This document shows, one piece after another, positions 1 through 8,917 of a stretch of DNA of 44,259 nucleotides. How positions within the stretch are numbered: position 1 is the stretch's first letter; each line of letters opens with the position of its first letter. The stretch is taken from contig WRPE01000024.1 of assembly GCA_009773315.1 (NCBI GenBank), positions 1 through 44,259 on the forward strand, written 5' to 3'. A program made the translations under genes and the position numbers. Source of the DNA: Syntrophaceae bacterium. GTDB lineage: Bacteria > Desulfobacterota > Syntrophia > Syntrophales > Smithellaceae. The notes under the pieces are model-generated. The model saw nothing but the letters and a program-made list of their open reading frames with translations, was not told where the DNA came from and ran no database searches.

Positions 1-99
1 CACAACCAAAATCCTCAAGTGTTTGTTTGGAGTGCTTCGGTGGAGAAAATATTAGGAAAGATCAACAAATGTAAAGAAGCGTTAGACGCACTACACTAG
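1..99 (+). mobile_element. IS630-type transposase, C-terminal end (partial)
   Basis: The first 32 codons are an open frame running in from the window edge and stopping at TAG 97-99. The residues include NPQVFVW near the start and SVEKILGKI after it. This matches the usual tail of IS630-family transposases, in which an NP-x-PFxW stretch is followed by a short helix and the stop. The catalytic DDE core lies outside the window. An SMP-30-like frame begins immediately after, so the IS appears to sit inside that gene, perhaps at the TA of 97-98, the target dinucleotide of this family. The family call rests on a short tail only. Confidence 0.6.
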
Positions 100-326
100 C
101 CGTCAATCCATTTATGCGCAAGCTCACCCTGCGCCTGCCGCGCTCACTGTGGCCGGTTCCGAAAGCTTACGGACATGTGATAGCGTTCACGGAAGACGGC
201 GAGGTGGTGGCTGATTTGCAGGATCCAAGCGGTGCTTACCCGGAAACGACAGGTGTGACGGAGGCCAAAGACCGGCTCTACATCCAGAGCCTGCACGCTA
301 AGGGGTTGGGTTGGATGTCCAAATGA
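99..326 (+). pseudogene. SMP-30/strictosidine-synthase-like protein, 3' remnant
   Basis: An open frame of about 75 codons resembles the C-terminal part of bacterial strictosidine-synthase/SMP-30 beta-propellers. It has NPFMRKL and a PxPKAYGHVIAF strand, then the DGEVVADLQDPSG turn, then LYIQSLHAKGLGWM. The frame is open back to the IS630 tail at position 99, so the ATG at 114 is probably an internal Met and not a start. The N-terminal roughly three quarters of the propeller, including metal ligands, is missing, so the fragment is most likely non-functional. Its last 17 codons lie in the 164-bp repeat and recur at 13341. Confidence 0.6.
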
Positions 327-435
327 ATTTTCCATTTTCCATTAAGGGCAGGATCAGAAGCTGGAAAGTGCCATTTTTGAGGGAACCGGTCACAATTTGG
401 TTACAAAAGAAGAAAAGGGGCAAGCCGTAAATGGC
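272..435. repeat. 164-bp direct repeat, left copy
   Basis: Positions 272-435 match 13341-13504 at a constant offset of 13,069 bp. There are two differences (T318 versus C13387, G389 versus A13458). Similarity stops sharply at both ends. The copy contains the last 17 codons of the SMP-30-like frame and about 110 bp of its downstream sequence. The left copy keeps the longer SMP-30 context and the right copy keeps the tRNA-Val context. Their ancestor was therefore probably a single locus, SMP-30 gene then tRNA-Val, split by the island. Confidence 0.9.
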
Positions 436-784
436 CGGCATCAGAGTCTTGCGACGGATCAGATTCCAGCGTAATCCGCCCTTCAGACTGCTTGCGTTTC
501 GGATTGCCCAGCCAGGGATTCAAAACCTCTTTGAGAGCATCCATCAGCGATCCGATTGGACCCGGATGCACATGAACCAGGTCAATGTCTTCGGAATAGC
601 GAACGGGTTTTAAATATAATTTATACAGAGCCGTCCCACCGCAGAAAGCGAGATTTTTGGCCACGACAGAATGTCGAAATATTTCCACCAGCGCCCGGCT
701 GATCAGCAAATCCTGCTCGACCTGATCAGTTTCCGGCCAGGGTGCAATTTTTTTCCATTCTGAAATAAAATCAAGTGGTATCAA
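401..784 (-). pseudogene. AbiEii/AbiGii-type nucleotidyltransferase toxin, C-terminally truncated
   Basis: The protein is the toxin of an AbiE-type system; the family consists of nucleotidyltransferase-fold proteins that cause growth arrest. The TTG at 784 is chosen as start. It overlaps the antitoxin stop as TTGA, and from it the protein begins LIPLDFISEWKK, like intact family members. Visible signatures are QVEQDLLISRALVEIF, then FCGGTALYKLYL and RYSEDIDLV, the nucleotide-binding GG and the metal-binding D-x-D. The frame stops after 127 residues, whereas family members usually have about 250-300. The last residues, from about HLRLAP, are encoded by the 164-bp repeat, so the gene was cut at the island boundary. 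The downstream half of the fold is gone and the toxin is probably inactive. Confidence 0.8.
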
Positions 785-1563
785 ACCTCCGCCTCCACTT
801 TGGCATTGACCCAAATGCGCCAGCGTTTCAAACAACTGATTCCACGGAAAGATTGTGCTCGAATCAGCGGCACCGTCACAGGTTTTTTCCGGGCAATATA
901 TTCAGCCAGTGATTCCGTTTTATCCTGCGCACCCACGACATCCAGCAGATAACCAAGCCTTTGCGCCCATGCAATGGGTGAAAGGTCCGCGACTTGTCTC
1001 AACTCTTCTCCGTTTAATTTTTCAGCAAGCTCCGAAAGAACGGTTGCCACATGATCCAGCCCCGCCGCATGGTGAGCATAGCCCACCAGATCGAATGCGG
1101 TTGCGGCAGGTGTTGATACTTTCAGATATCCTCTGGGTGTTTTAAAATCCTGCGTGGGAATCCTTTCCACATTTTTCCTTGCGATGAACTGCACGCGCAC
1201 CTTACCGCAAATCATTTCCGGTTTGTTTCGCCCCACTACCACCTGAAAGACCTGGGGACGTTGGTGCGCCGCACCGGAATATTCGGCGGCGCTGAGCAAT
1301 CCAGCGTAATAACTTTCCTTCAAGTGGTTCATGAGATCGGGGATGAAATGACTTGCGGGAAGACAACCGATATTCCGAAACTCGGGCGGCACAATGACGT
1401 AAAATCCTTTATACGGCATGGCCAACTCGCCTTTTTGCCGCAAACGTCGAAGGGCGGCGCGTGCGGCCACTACTGAAACGCCAAAAGCACTGATCGCCTG
1501 TTCCGTGGTGAAGCTGTAGCGCCCGACAGCCATCAACTCGAATATGAATTTTTGACCGTGCAT
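781..1563 (-). CDS. AbiEi-type antitoxin (winged-helix transcriptional repressor)
   Basis: The product is the 260-residue antitoxin partner of the AbiEii-like toxin that overlaps it by 4 bp. Residues of roughly 5-55 form a winged helix-turn-helix (FTTEQAISAFGVSVVAARAAL, interrupted by a wing). The middle and C-terminal parts follow the AbiEi pattern, with YYAGLLSAAEYSGAAHQ, then the TPAATAFDLV stretch. Family members neutralise the toxin without binding it and repress their own promoter. The start at 1563 gives a full-length family member, with a purine-rich AAGGTAAGGGAG just before it. A perfect 8-bp inverted repeat lies 30 bp upstream. The gene looks intact although its toxin does not, so it now may act only as a repressor. 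Confidence 0.8.
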   Translation of the reverse strand: MHGQKFIFELMAVGRYSFTTEQAISAFGVSVVAARAALRRLRQKGELAMPYKGFYVIVPPEFRNIGCLPASHFIPDLMNHLKESYYAGLLSAAEYSGAAHQRPQVFQVVVGRNKPEMICGKVRVQFIARKNVERIPTQDFKTPRGYLKVSTPAATAFDLVGYAHHAAGLDHVATVLSELAEKLNGEELRQVADLSPIAWAQRLGYLLDVVGAQDKTESLAEYIARKKPVTVPLIRAQSFRGISCLKRWRIWVNAKVEAEV

Positions 1564-1592
1564 CTCCCTTACCTTGCATCATCTGATTGCAG

Positions 1593-1615
1593 AAAGTAAC
1601 ACTTTTCGTTACTTT
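1593..1615 (-). promoter_or_regulatory. Inverted repeat, likely AbiEi operator
   Basis: AAAGTAAC at 1593-1600 and GTTACTTT at 1608-1615 form a perfect 8-bp inverted repeat around a 7-bp spacer. It lies 30 bp upstream of the antitoxin start. AbiEi proteins are known to repress their operon by binding inverted repeats in the promoter, so this is the obvious candidate operator. The assignment is from position and symmetry only. Confidence 0.55.
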
Positions 1616-1682
1616 AGACGGGTGATTAATGTGATCAACGTATTTAACGGCTGCTTACATAATTCCCATAGTTTGAGTGTTT

Positions 1683-1874
1683 TTATACCGCCACTGGTTT
1701 CTTTCTATAAACGTTCAATCCAACTTTTACGTCTTCCTTATCGGGAATAGAAATATTCCCTTCCGTTGAAGCAATGATAATGGTCTTTCCTGACGATGAC
1801 GGGCCGAATTCTTTGGTCACATCAACCTTGATTGTCAGGATATCGCCGTCCAGTTTCATTTCTACGTTTTTCAT
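1683..1874 (-). CDS. Conserved small hypothetical protein (63 aa)
   Basis: This is a 63-residue soluble protein. It begins MKNVEMKLDGDILTIKVDV, followed by GPSSSGKTIIIASTEGN and a basic tail (GLNVYRKK). The alternation suggests a compact beta protein; there is no signal peptide or membrane segment. The ATG at 1874 is preferred because AAAGGA (1889-1884) sits about 9 nt upstream, whereas the in-frame ATG at 1883 overlaps that site. It follows hsdR on the same strand after a gap of about 80 bp and could be cotranscribed with it. I recall similar short proteins in anaerobic bacteria but cannot assign a function. The SGKT stretch is too short and lacks the context for a nucleotide-binding P-loop. 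Confidence 0.6.
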   Translation of the reverse strand: MKNVEMKLDGDILTIKVDVTKEFGPSSSGKTIIIASTEGNISIPDKEDVKVGLNVYRKKPVAV

Positions 1875-1952
1875 TTCTTTCATCCTTTTATAGTTATTCT
1901 GACATGACTCTGGCAAAGCAGGAATAATTGTACCTGCACATTTTTTGATTCG

Positions 1953-4349
1953 TTAAGCCGCAAATCTGAAAGACTTTTCCATCTCATCAACGATGTCTTG
2001 GAGCCTGCCTTCAAACCTCTGATTGATTTCATCAAACTGCCCAATAAGGCGGCAGTAGATTGGGTTAGCAAAAATTGCATTCAGGTCAAGCTTACCGTGT
2101 GACGAAATATTAACAGCGAATACGTTTTTTATCTTGCGAAGCACTTCAATCTGTTCAGGTGTAAAATTATACATTGAAATATACGTCTCAAAACCGGCTT
2201 CTATCCTTTCCGTCACGGTTGGAATTTTCTTTACCTCAAGCACGGCAAGGAAAAAGTCCCAAATGGAACCGGGTGGAAAGTCATAAATTCTTTGCAGTTG
2301 CTCTTCGCTTAGATATATCTCCGGCTTATTGACCCATTCACGAATGTAGGCAAGTTCTTCTTCCGTAGGTTCATAGTCTTTATCTTCCCATGCCTTGCGT
2401 CGTAAAAGTGCAATTAGCGGGTCTTGTGTTGATTTAACGCCTTCTTCAAAAAGCTTTCTTGCCTGATTTATCGGGATATTGTCGATTATTTTTATGTTGC
2501 CCTCCTTTATAAACACTCGCTGTATGAGATTCCTGGGGTCGGGATTGTCCAGAAGTCCCGTAATGACGCCTGGCCCAGCTCCGCCGCCGCCCCCGCCGCG
2601 ATTGTTTTTACCGTCAACAATTTTGATATTCTCTTTTGGACTTCCTTTACCATTGTCCTGCATCCTTGCGCACAGCCCGACAAAATCAAGAACTGTAAAA
2701 CTGAATTTGCCGGATTTAGGATCAAGCCTTGTTCCACGCCCAATCATTTGAATATATTTGCCCACCGACTTGGTAAGCGCTGCAAAAACTATATAACGAA
2801 CGCACGGCACGTCCACGCCTGTGGTCATTATATCGACTGACACCACAATGCGCGGGTTTTGATAAGGCCGTTCAAACCATTCTTTAATGGTGTAGTTAAG
2901 ATCATCATTTTCAGCGATAACCGCTTCAGCATAGTGGGGGCTATCGCCTTTGTCGTTAAATACTTCATTCAAGGCTTTTACCAGCATCAATGCATGGGCC
3001 TGGCTGGCGGCAAAGAAAATCGCTTTTTCGCCATACTCAGTGCGGCTCCTGACCTCTTCCGCCCATCGCATTGCCTGCTCTTCGGAGAGGATTTTTTTAT
3101 TGAGCTTTTCCAATTCGATTTTTTTCGTTTCATTGAGTTCAATACGCTTACGACTGTCAGGATCAAGCAGATGATCATACTCGATCCCATCCTTCATCGC
3201 CTGTCTGGTCAACTCGGTAATCACCTCTATCTTTGAGTAAGGTGCAAGAAATTCTTCGCGGATACCCCGGTCGAGATCAAATTCATAATCCGGATTTTTG
3301 GTTTCGCACCCAAACAAGCGATAGGTGTCCATGATCGCCAAATCTTCTTCAGGAATCTCAGCTCCTTCTTTAAGCTTGGCGATGCGCGGCGTCGCGGTAA
3401 GACCGATGCGCGGACAGAGAAAATGATCAAAAATCAGTTTGCGGTTCATGGTGATTGACCTATGGCACTCATCCACAATCAGCAGATCGTAGTAATTCTC
3501 CGGTATCCGACTGTAAAGAAGTTCGAGTGTGTCTATGACAACCACATGGACATCTTTATTTTTGTGAGCTCGAAGATTTGAAGAAGTGATCCATGAGGAA
3601 TTGTAAGTCGGGCTGATGAGACTGAACCCTTTTTGAATCGCCTGCCGGGCAAGAAATCGTCTGTCCACCACAAATAGTACGCGCTTGGCCAGCCCATACT
3701 GCAAAAGAGCCTTGACGAGTGCTACAATAACTCTTGTTTTGCCGAGACCTGTCGCCATATGCACAAGCATCTTCATTTTGCCGTTGCGATAGGCGTCCAG
3801 CAACGTTTGAATGCAATCAAACTGATAGTACCGCGCCTTGCCCGCTGTGGGATCATACCCGCCAGCGATATTCGTGTCGATGACAATATCCTGCTCACGG
3901 GTTTTCTGCTGCTCTTGCGCAATTTTGAGCTTCATCTCCTCCAAAGAAAGAAAATTGCCAACCGCCCGGAACTCCCCTGCTTCAATACCGCGCCACGACA
4001 TATCATAATGAAGGATCTTTAATCCTTCGCCTTCACCTTTGGCGCAGGCATAAAGAAAGCGTGGTTTCAGAATGCGGGAGTATTTCAAACGAAGTTTCGG
4101 CAGAGCTTTTGTTGGATATTCAAGTTTGTTTTCAATAACTGCAAGGGGCACGCCCTGGATGTCCTGAAGAACAAAGTCGGGTTTGATAAATTTACTGCCG
4201 GGGTACTCCTCCTGCTGTTCCGGGGTAAGATCATACTTCGGCTGGTATAGAAGCGTGTCTCCCAACTTCCAGTGAAGGTCTTTAAGTTCATCATATGCTT
4301 TTAGATCAACTGCGGATGCTTCATTGTCGAATATCCCGGTAGGTGGCAT
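1953..4349 (-). CDS. hsdR: Type I restriction enzyme R subunit (HsdR, EcoEI-like)
   Basis: The product is the restriction and translocation subunit of a type I system. In the 798-residue protein the N-terminal nuclease domain shows PD (57-58) and ExK (E73, K75). The helicase motor follows, with Walker A ATGLGKT (199-205), DECH (293-296) and TATP (318-321). Helicase motif VI-like IGRGTR comes later, and a glycine-rich linker (NRGGGGGGAGPG) precedes the EcoEI-type C-terminal domain. The start at ATG 4349 is chosen because GGGAG lies 8 nt upstream and it follows the hsdMS stop by only 2 nt. An in-frame TTG at 4364 would overlap hsdMS. The gene appears intact and translationally coupled to the fused methylase/specificity gene. 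Confidence 0.93.
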   Translation of the reverse strand: MPPTGIFDNEASAVDLKAYDELKDLHWKLGDTLLYQPKYDLTPEQQEEYPGSKFIKPDFVLQDIQGVPLAVIENKLEYPTKALPKLRLKYSRILKPRFLYACAKGEGEGLKILHYDMSWRGIEAGEFRAVGNFLSLEEMKLKIAQEQQKTREQDIVIDTNIAGGYDPTAGKARYYQFDCIQTLLDAYRNGKMKMLVHMATGLGKTRVIVALVKALLQYGLAKRVLFVVDRRFLARQAIQKGFSLISPTYNSSWITSSNLRAHKNKDVHVVVIDTLELLYSRIPENYYDLLIVDECHRSITMNRKLIFDHFLCPRIGLTATPRIAKLKEGAEIPEEDLAIMDTYRLFGCETKNPDYEFDLDRGIREEFLAPYSKIEVITELTRQAMKDGIEYDHLLDPDSRKRIELNETKKIELEKLNKKILSEEQAMRWAEEVRSRTEYGEKAIFFAASQAHALMLVKALNEVFNDKGDSPHYAEAVIAENDDLNYTIKEWFERPYQNPRIVVSVDIMTTGVDVPCVRYIVFAALTKSVGKYIQMIGRGTRLDPKSGKFSFTVLDFVGLCARMQDNGKGSPKENIKIVDGKNNRGGGGGGAGPGVITGLLDNPDPRNLIQRVFIKEGNIKIIDNIPINQARKLFEEGVKSTQDPLIALLRRKAWEDKDYEPTEEELAYIREWVNKPEIYLSEEQLQRIYDFPPGSIWDFFLAVLEVKKIPTVTERIEAGFETYISMYNFTPEQIEVLRKIKNVFAVNISSHGKLDLNAIFANPIYCRLIGQFDEINQRFEGRLQDIVDEMEKSFRFAA

Positions 4350-4351
4350 GG

Positions 4352-7300
4352 TCAGCTCTCCCAAATTTGATTTAAGATTGATGATATGCTGTTTTTATTT
4401 ATTTTAGATAGTTTTTTTATGGTCTTTAATGTGTTCAAGTCTGAATCAAGCTTTTGAACAAGTTCATTTTGAAATGCAATTGGGGGAAGGGCAATTTTTA
4501 CTGAATGAAATCCGGTTGCGCTTATATTATAAGTGCCACCGCCCTGCTTAGGGGATAATAATGATCGTCCGTGTTTACTCATTAAGTAATACATGACGTA
4601 ACGAGGATTAACCTGATCTTCTTTAAACCTAAATCGTATCAAATAAGAAGCATAAACAAAATCATCATTTCCCCGCCACACAGCACACTTCCCTACAAGT
4701 GCAGGATTTCCATTTGAACGAACAATGAGAAAATCATTTTCATGTAGTCTGTATTTTTCAGCCTCCTTAGCTGAAAGAGAAACCCGTTTAATATCTGATA
4801 AATCAAAATCACAAAAAGATATATTTCCAATTCTCAATACTTTATAGCCATCCTCGCTGTAATATGCTTTATCAGAAGTTCCATAAAGTGATTCTTCTAT
4901 CAGATTTCCAATTTCAACTTCTGGATAATTACAGGCATTCTCTAAATCAATGGCCCAATTTGCCAATATCATCGCCGCCCCGGTAATAATCGCCTGCTGG
5001 CGCGCAATTTCGGTAACAAGAGCTTCCTGCACATCTAATGGTGGTAATGGAATTTCAAATTCACTTAAAAAATCGGCCCCTTGTTCATTTTTTATTCCTT
5101 TATTTTTTTGTTCGTTCAGTAAATTTTGAAACTGTAATGAGCGAAGCATATTTATTAAGAATGAAGGATGAACATCTAAAGCCTGTATTTCATAAATCTG
5201 ATAATGTGTTGACGCGACAAGATCACAAGGGGCTAATGCTATCGCGCCTTGGTGAATGTTTATTTTAGAAGTTATCAGATTTCCTTTTATCGCCTTGTAT
5301 AAATCCATCCCTGTTTCCCGCGATTCTCGGAAATGCAATACGCCATCACCAAAAGATATTTTTTCGACAACCGGTAATTGTCCATCGTAGTCGATTTTTT
5401 TAATTCGTTCATAGATGGGTTCTATTAAATCCTTTAATTTGATTCGTGGATGTTTCGCCGCTGTGGTAATAATATCTGAAAGGGTCTGCAAATGAGGTTG
5501 ATCTGTGTAAGTTTCCGGAGAAAGATCGTTAAGAAACTGCCGGGCAATATCCAGTTCCAGAGCATTACGCGGATCAAGCGCGGACAGACAGCGGTCAAGC
5601 TTGCCGGGTTTTGCCGCCTGGAGGCGGGCGTATTGGCGGTCAAGCGTTTCATCAGTGACCGTTTCCCGCTCGGCGGCAAATGCCGTCCAGGCGTCAATCT
5701 GTGACTGCGATAGATTGCTCCGGTAATTGGGCAGATTAAAGGAATACAGGTGCGCCCGCTCGATGCGCCGGGCAATTTCATTGCTGATTTTACCCTGCCA
5801 GATTTGGTCATTCTGTACAAGCCTGTCATCAATTTCGCTTTGTGTAATTTTACCGTTTTGCAGGCGGGCTGTCAGCGTTTCCATAAGTTTTGATTTTTCT
5901 TCCGAAGCTTTAAAGGTCAGATCTGCTGTCGTTTCAGTGCGGATACGTTCTTTCACCCGCGGATCGAGCGCCTTGATCCAATCCGCGGGAATGGTGAAAG
6001 AGTGGCGGGTATCGGGCGGAATTTTACCTTTGCCCAGATACCGGTGAAATAGGTCAAGCGCTTCGGTAAGCTGGCAGCCTGGTATGGGCTTTCGGTTTGT
6101 TCCCATGCTGTAACCATCATTAATAACCTTGTAAAACCAGACCTGCCGGGTAGGCTCTCCTTTTTCAAAATACAGGATGGATGTTTTGGGACCCTGCCCG
6201 CCTTTGCTGACAAATAAGCCCTGCGGCAGGCTGATAATGGCTTTGAGGTTGGCATCTTCCAGAAGAGATTTCCGCAAGGCGCGGGCGCTGTTCTGGTCCC
6301 ATGTCATAAAGCCCTCGGAAACAATTACGGCGCAGCGGCCTTTTGTCTTAAGCGTTTCCAGCATCAGCTTAACAAACAGGATGGTTGTTTCCGATTCTTT
6401 TGGATATTCGCTCCAAACGTCGGGGTAGGCTTCTTGATCACGCTCGGCGCCGAATGGCGGATTTGCCAGAATGGCAGTTTTGCTTTCCGGGTAGAAATCT
6501 TTTTTAAAACGCGCCAGCGAATCACCCTGAATAATATTGGCCGGATTAAGATTCCGGATATAGAAATTGATAGAAGCCATCTTGCGAATCATGCCGAGAT
6601 ATTCGATACCCGTGACACCGGTGCGGTAAAAATCCGTTGTCAATTCAACCGTCGGCATCGGAATATTTTTCTTTATAAAATATTCTTTAAACCAAGCCGC
6701 CATTTCCGGATGAGCTTTCACACCCGGCCATTTACTATCCTTGTTTACCGCTTCCATGACATATTCAAAAGCGTCAAATAGAAAACCTGCTGTGCCGCAT
6801 GCCGGATCTAAGATCAGGTCGCTAAATTGCGGTTCAACCAGAGCAACCATAAAATGACGAATATGTTCCGGTGTGCGGAAAAGGCCAATGTCTTTAGTGC
6901 CGCCGGTTTCCGAAAGCGCCGATTCAATGGCGTCACCCAGCAAATCGGTCTTCAACAGCCGCTCTTCGTCCAGTTCGCCAACGAGGCTGATGACTTCCTG
7001 TAAATTGCCGCTCGTTACGTTGTTGGTGAAGTTGGAATTGCTGAATACTTCTTCAATCAGCACAAGCTGATCCTGCACCTTGATGGAAGGATTGCCCTTG
7101 ATAACTTTCCGGGCTTCACTAAGAATGCGGGCATAAAATGGGAAAAAGTCACTGTTAAGTTTTGGTAGTATCTGATCGTTAGGAACCGCAAAAAGAGAAG
7201 AAAATAGTAGCGACTCGTTTTCATTGCGGAACAACGGGCGCAGTTGCTCAAATTCTGCGTCATGCTTTAGTTTTGCTTCAAAGATGCGCAAAAGCAGAAG

Positions 7301-7417
7301 CTCGATGATATATTCGACACGCTGAACTGGCGTGCCTGCGGGGCGTAATTTGTTGTGAAGCTTTCTGAGGATGTTGTTTGTGGCGTTATCCGAATAGTGA
7401 ACAGTTGATCGTGCCAT
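4352..7417 (-). CDS. Fused type I modification methylase and specificity subunit (HsdM-HsdS)
   Basis: This 1021-residue protein joins two subunits that are usually separate. Residues 1 to about 560 are an N6-adenine methylase: a helical N-terminal domain, SAM motif DPACGTAGF (204-212) and catalytic NPPFG (319-323). Residues from about 640 form two target-recognition repeats. The first ends in FEIPLPPLDVQEALVTEI and the second, from about 829, ends in VKIALPPIAFQNELVQKL. Each is followed by a helical conserved region, the normal HsdS layout. The complex should methylate adenines in a bipartite target and direct HsdR. AGAAGGA precedes the ATG at 7417. No separate hsdS is present next to it, which supports a genuine fusion rather than an annotation artefact. 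Confidence 0.9.
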   Translation of the reverse strand: MARSTVHYSDNATNNILRKLHNKLRPAGTPVQRVEYIIELLLLRIFEAKLKHDAEFEQLRPLFRNENESLLFSSLFAVPNDQILPKLNSDFFPFYARILSEARKVIKGNPSIKVQDQLVLIEEVFSNSNFTNNVTSGNLQEVISLVGELDEERLLKTDLLGDAIESALSETGGTKDIGLFRTPEHIRHFMVALVEPQFSDLILDPACGTAGFLFDAFEYVMEAVNKDSKWPGVKAHPEMAAWFKEYFIKKNIPMPTVELTTDFYRTGVTGIEYLGMIRKMASINFYIRNLNPANIIQGDSLARFKKDFYPESKTAILANPPFGAERDQEAYPDVWSEYPKESETTILFVKLMLETLKTKGRCAVIVSEGFMTWDQNSARALRKSLLEDANLKAIISLPQGLFVSKGGQGPKTSILYFEKGEPTRQVWFYKVINDGYSMGTNRKPIPGCQLTEALDLFHRYLGKGKIPPDTRHSFTIPADWIKALDPRVKERIRTETTADLTFKASEEKSKLMETLTARLQNGKITQSEIDDRLVQNDQIWQGKISNEIARRIERAHLYSFNLPNYRSNLSQSQIDAWTAFAAERETVTDETLDRQYARLQAAKPGKLDRCLSALDPRNALELDIARQFLNDLSPETYTDQPHLQTLSDIITTAAKHPRIKLKDLIEPIYERIKKIDYDGQLPVVEKISFGDGVLHFRESRETGMDLYKAIKGNLITSKINIHQGAIALAPCDLVASTHYQIYEIQALDVHPSFLINMLRSLQFQNLLNEQKNKGIKNEQGADFLSEFEIPLPPLDVQEALVTEIARQQAIITGAAMILANWAIDLENACNYPEVEIGNLIEESLYGTSDKAYYSEDGYKVLRIGNISFCDFDLSDIKRVSLSAKEAEKYRLHENDFLIVRSNGNPALVGKCAVWRGNDDFVYASYLIRFRFKEDQVNPRYVMYYLMSKHGRSLLSPKQGGGTYNISATGFHSVKIALPPIAFQNELVQKLDSDLNTLKTIKKLSKINKNSISSILNQIWES

Positions 7418-7567
7418 GGTTTATTAAATCCTTCTCGTATTGTTATGTGAGCGGCGAGCAGTATAGAAAGCGCATTTTCTTATTCTTAGTATTCTTTAGG
7501 TTAGGTCTTGAAATATAAGCATTCCGACATTCTGCCATATCATTGTCTTCCGTTATCATCATGTCTA

Positions 7568-8917
7568 TCAGCCTGTGTTTTCGGTCTTCCAGTAACCACC
7601 TTTTGCAGGCCCAACTCGCAGGATAGCTCCTTTGCTTTTTAATTTCTTCAAATTGTTTTCCACGGCAGTTGTACCGATACCGATTTTTTCAGATAAGCCA
7701 TTGATTGTAACGTGCGGGTCGGCGGCAATTGCATCCAAAATCCTTGTTTCACTCTGACTGAAATTTTCTCCCCACTTTCTCCCCACTTTCTCCCCATTTT
7801 CACTGACCTTTTCACCCACCGGCGCTTTCCGGAAACGGACGGACAATCCCCCAAATTCTTCTTTAAAGTCCGGCTCCGGCAACCCGGCCTTTTTGCATTC
7901 GTCCACAATCTTGATGGTGCCGCGGCCCCAGGCTTCAATCATGCCCGCCTTGAAAAAAACGTCAGCCAGAAGCTCATTTCGCGGACGGGACAAATGCCAT
8001 TTCTTTAAATCTTCCACGGCAATGCCGGGCGGCAGCCCACCTTCATTCCAGAGGTTGAGGCTGTCGGGATCGATCCGCAGCTGGGTGTGCGCACCCATGT
8101 AATTGCGGTGAATCACGGCGTTGATGATGGCTTCGCGCAGGGCCTCTTCCGGATATTCCATATTGTCTTTGCGGTAAATGCCTTCATACGTGATGTTGGA
8201 AAGCAGGTATTTGATCCGCAACATTTCAATGGCCTTATCCACCTGATCAAAGAGGTTGCCTTCAACATCGTCCGTGCTGATCAGATCGGTAGCGCTGATA
8301 AATTTGCCGATCTTGATGTAGGCTGTTACGTGGAATTTCTTCGGGTTTTTACCGAACAGCAAAACGGCGGCGCGGCGCAGTTTGCCCTTTTCCAGAAGGT
8401 TTAATTTCTGGAGGATCGCCTGGACGTTTTTTTCCGCTGCAATTTGCGGGATTTTTTTGGCGGCCAGTTTCCGAAATTTGTTAATAGCGGATGTGTCAAT
8501 GTCTTTGAGGGTTGCGCCCTCTTCGATAAATCCATCCCAGGAGCGTCCGGATTTCTGCATCAGCAGATCGACCAATTCATGTCCCTTAATTTCAATCGAG
8601 GAACTGCCGCTGCGCGTAAAAAACCGGCCATGATAGGAAATCGGCGCGGACGACGGGGACACCGATACTTCAATAATATCCTTGCCTGTTTTCTTGTTGA
8701 TGCTGACGTCGGGCGTAATGCCCAGGATGTCTTTGGTTTTATTGGGGATGTCGTCGAGGAAGCGAGCGGCGTCTTTCACGCCCACCGGTTTGCCTTCATC
8801 ATCAATGCCGATATAGAGCTTTCCGCCGCCGGTATTGGCAAAAGCGCAAATAGTTTTCAAACAGTTATCATTCCAAGTCTGCTTGAATTCTTTATTTTGA
8901 TTCTCAACCTTGCGCAT
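7568..8917 (-). CDS. AlbA_2 (Schlafen-like) / RecG-like ATP-binding domain transcriptional regulator
   Basis: This is a 449-residue member of the family often labelled putative DNA-binding or RecG-like protein. The N-terminal AlbA_2 domain has EFKQTW, CAFANTGGGKLYIGID and a GVKDA turn. The middle (about 230-370) is the HATPase_c_4-type domain, with REAIINAVIHRNY, LWNEGGLPPG and EAWGRGTIKI. A charged linker with repeated GEKVxxxWGE precedes a C-terminal winged helix (TRILDAIAADPHVTINGLSEKIG). The ATG at 8917 is preferred because AAAGGG lies 5 nt upstream; an ATG at 8932 has none. Relatives are common beside restriction-modification genes. Whether this one defends, regulates or binds RNA/DNA cannot be told here. 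It has its own spacing (150 bp) from hsdMS. Confidence 0.8.
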   Translation of the reverse strand: MRKVENQNKEFKQTWNDNCLKTICAFANTGGGKLYIGIDDEGKPVGVKDAARFLDDIPNKTKDILGITPDVSINKKTGKDIIEVSVSPSSAPISYHGRFFTRSGSSSIEIKGHELVDLLMQKSGRSWDGFIEEGATLKDIDTSAINKFRKLAAKKIPQIAAEKNVQAILQKLNLLEKGKLRRAAVLLFGKNPKKFHVTAYIKIGKFISATDLISTDDVEGNLFDQVDKAIEMLRIKYLLSNITYEGIYRKDNMEYPEEALREAIINAVIHRNYMGAHTQLRIDPDSLNLWNEGGLPPGIAVEDLKKWHLSRPRNELLADVFFKAGMIEAWGRGTIKIVDECKKAGLPEPDFKEEFGGLSVRFRKAPVGEKVSENGEKVGRKWGENFSQSETRILDAIAADPHVTINGLSEKIGIGTTAVENNLKKLKSKGAILRVGPAKGGYWKTENTG

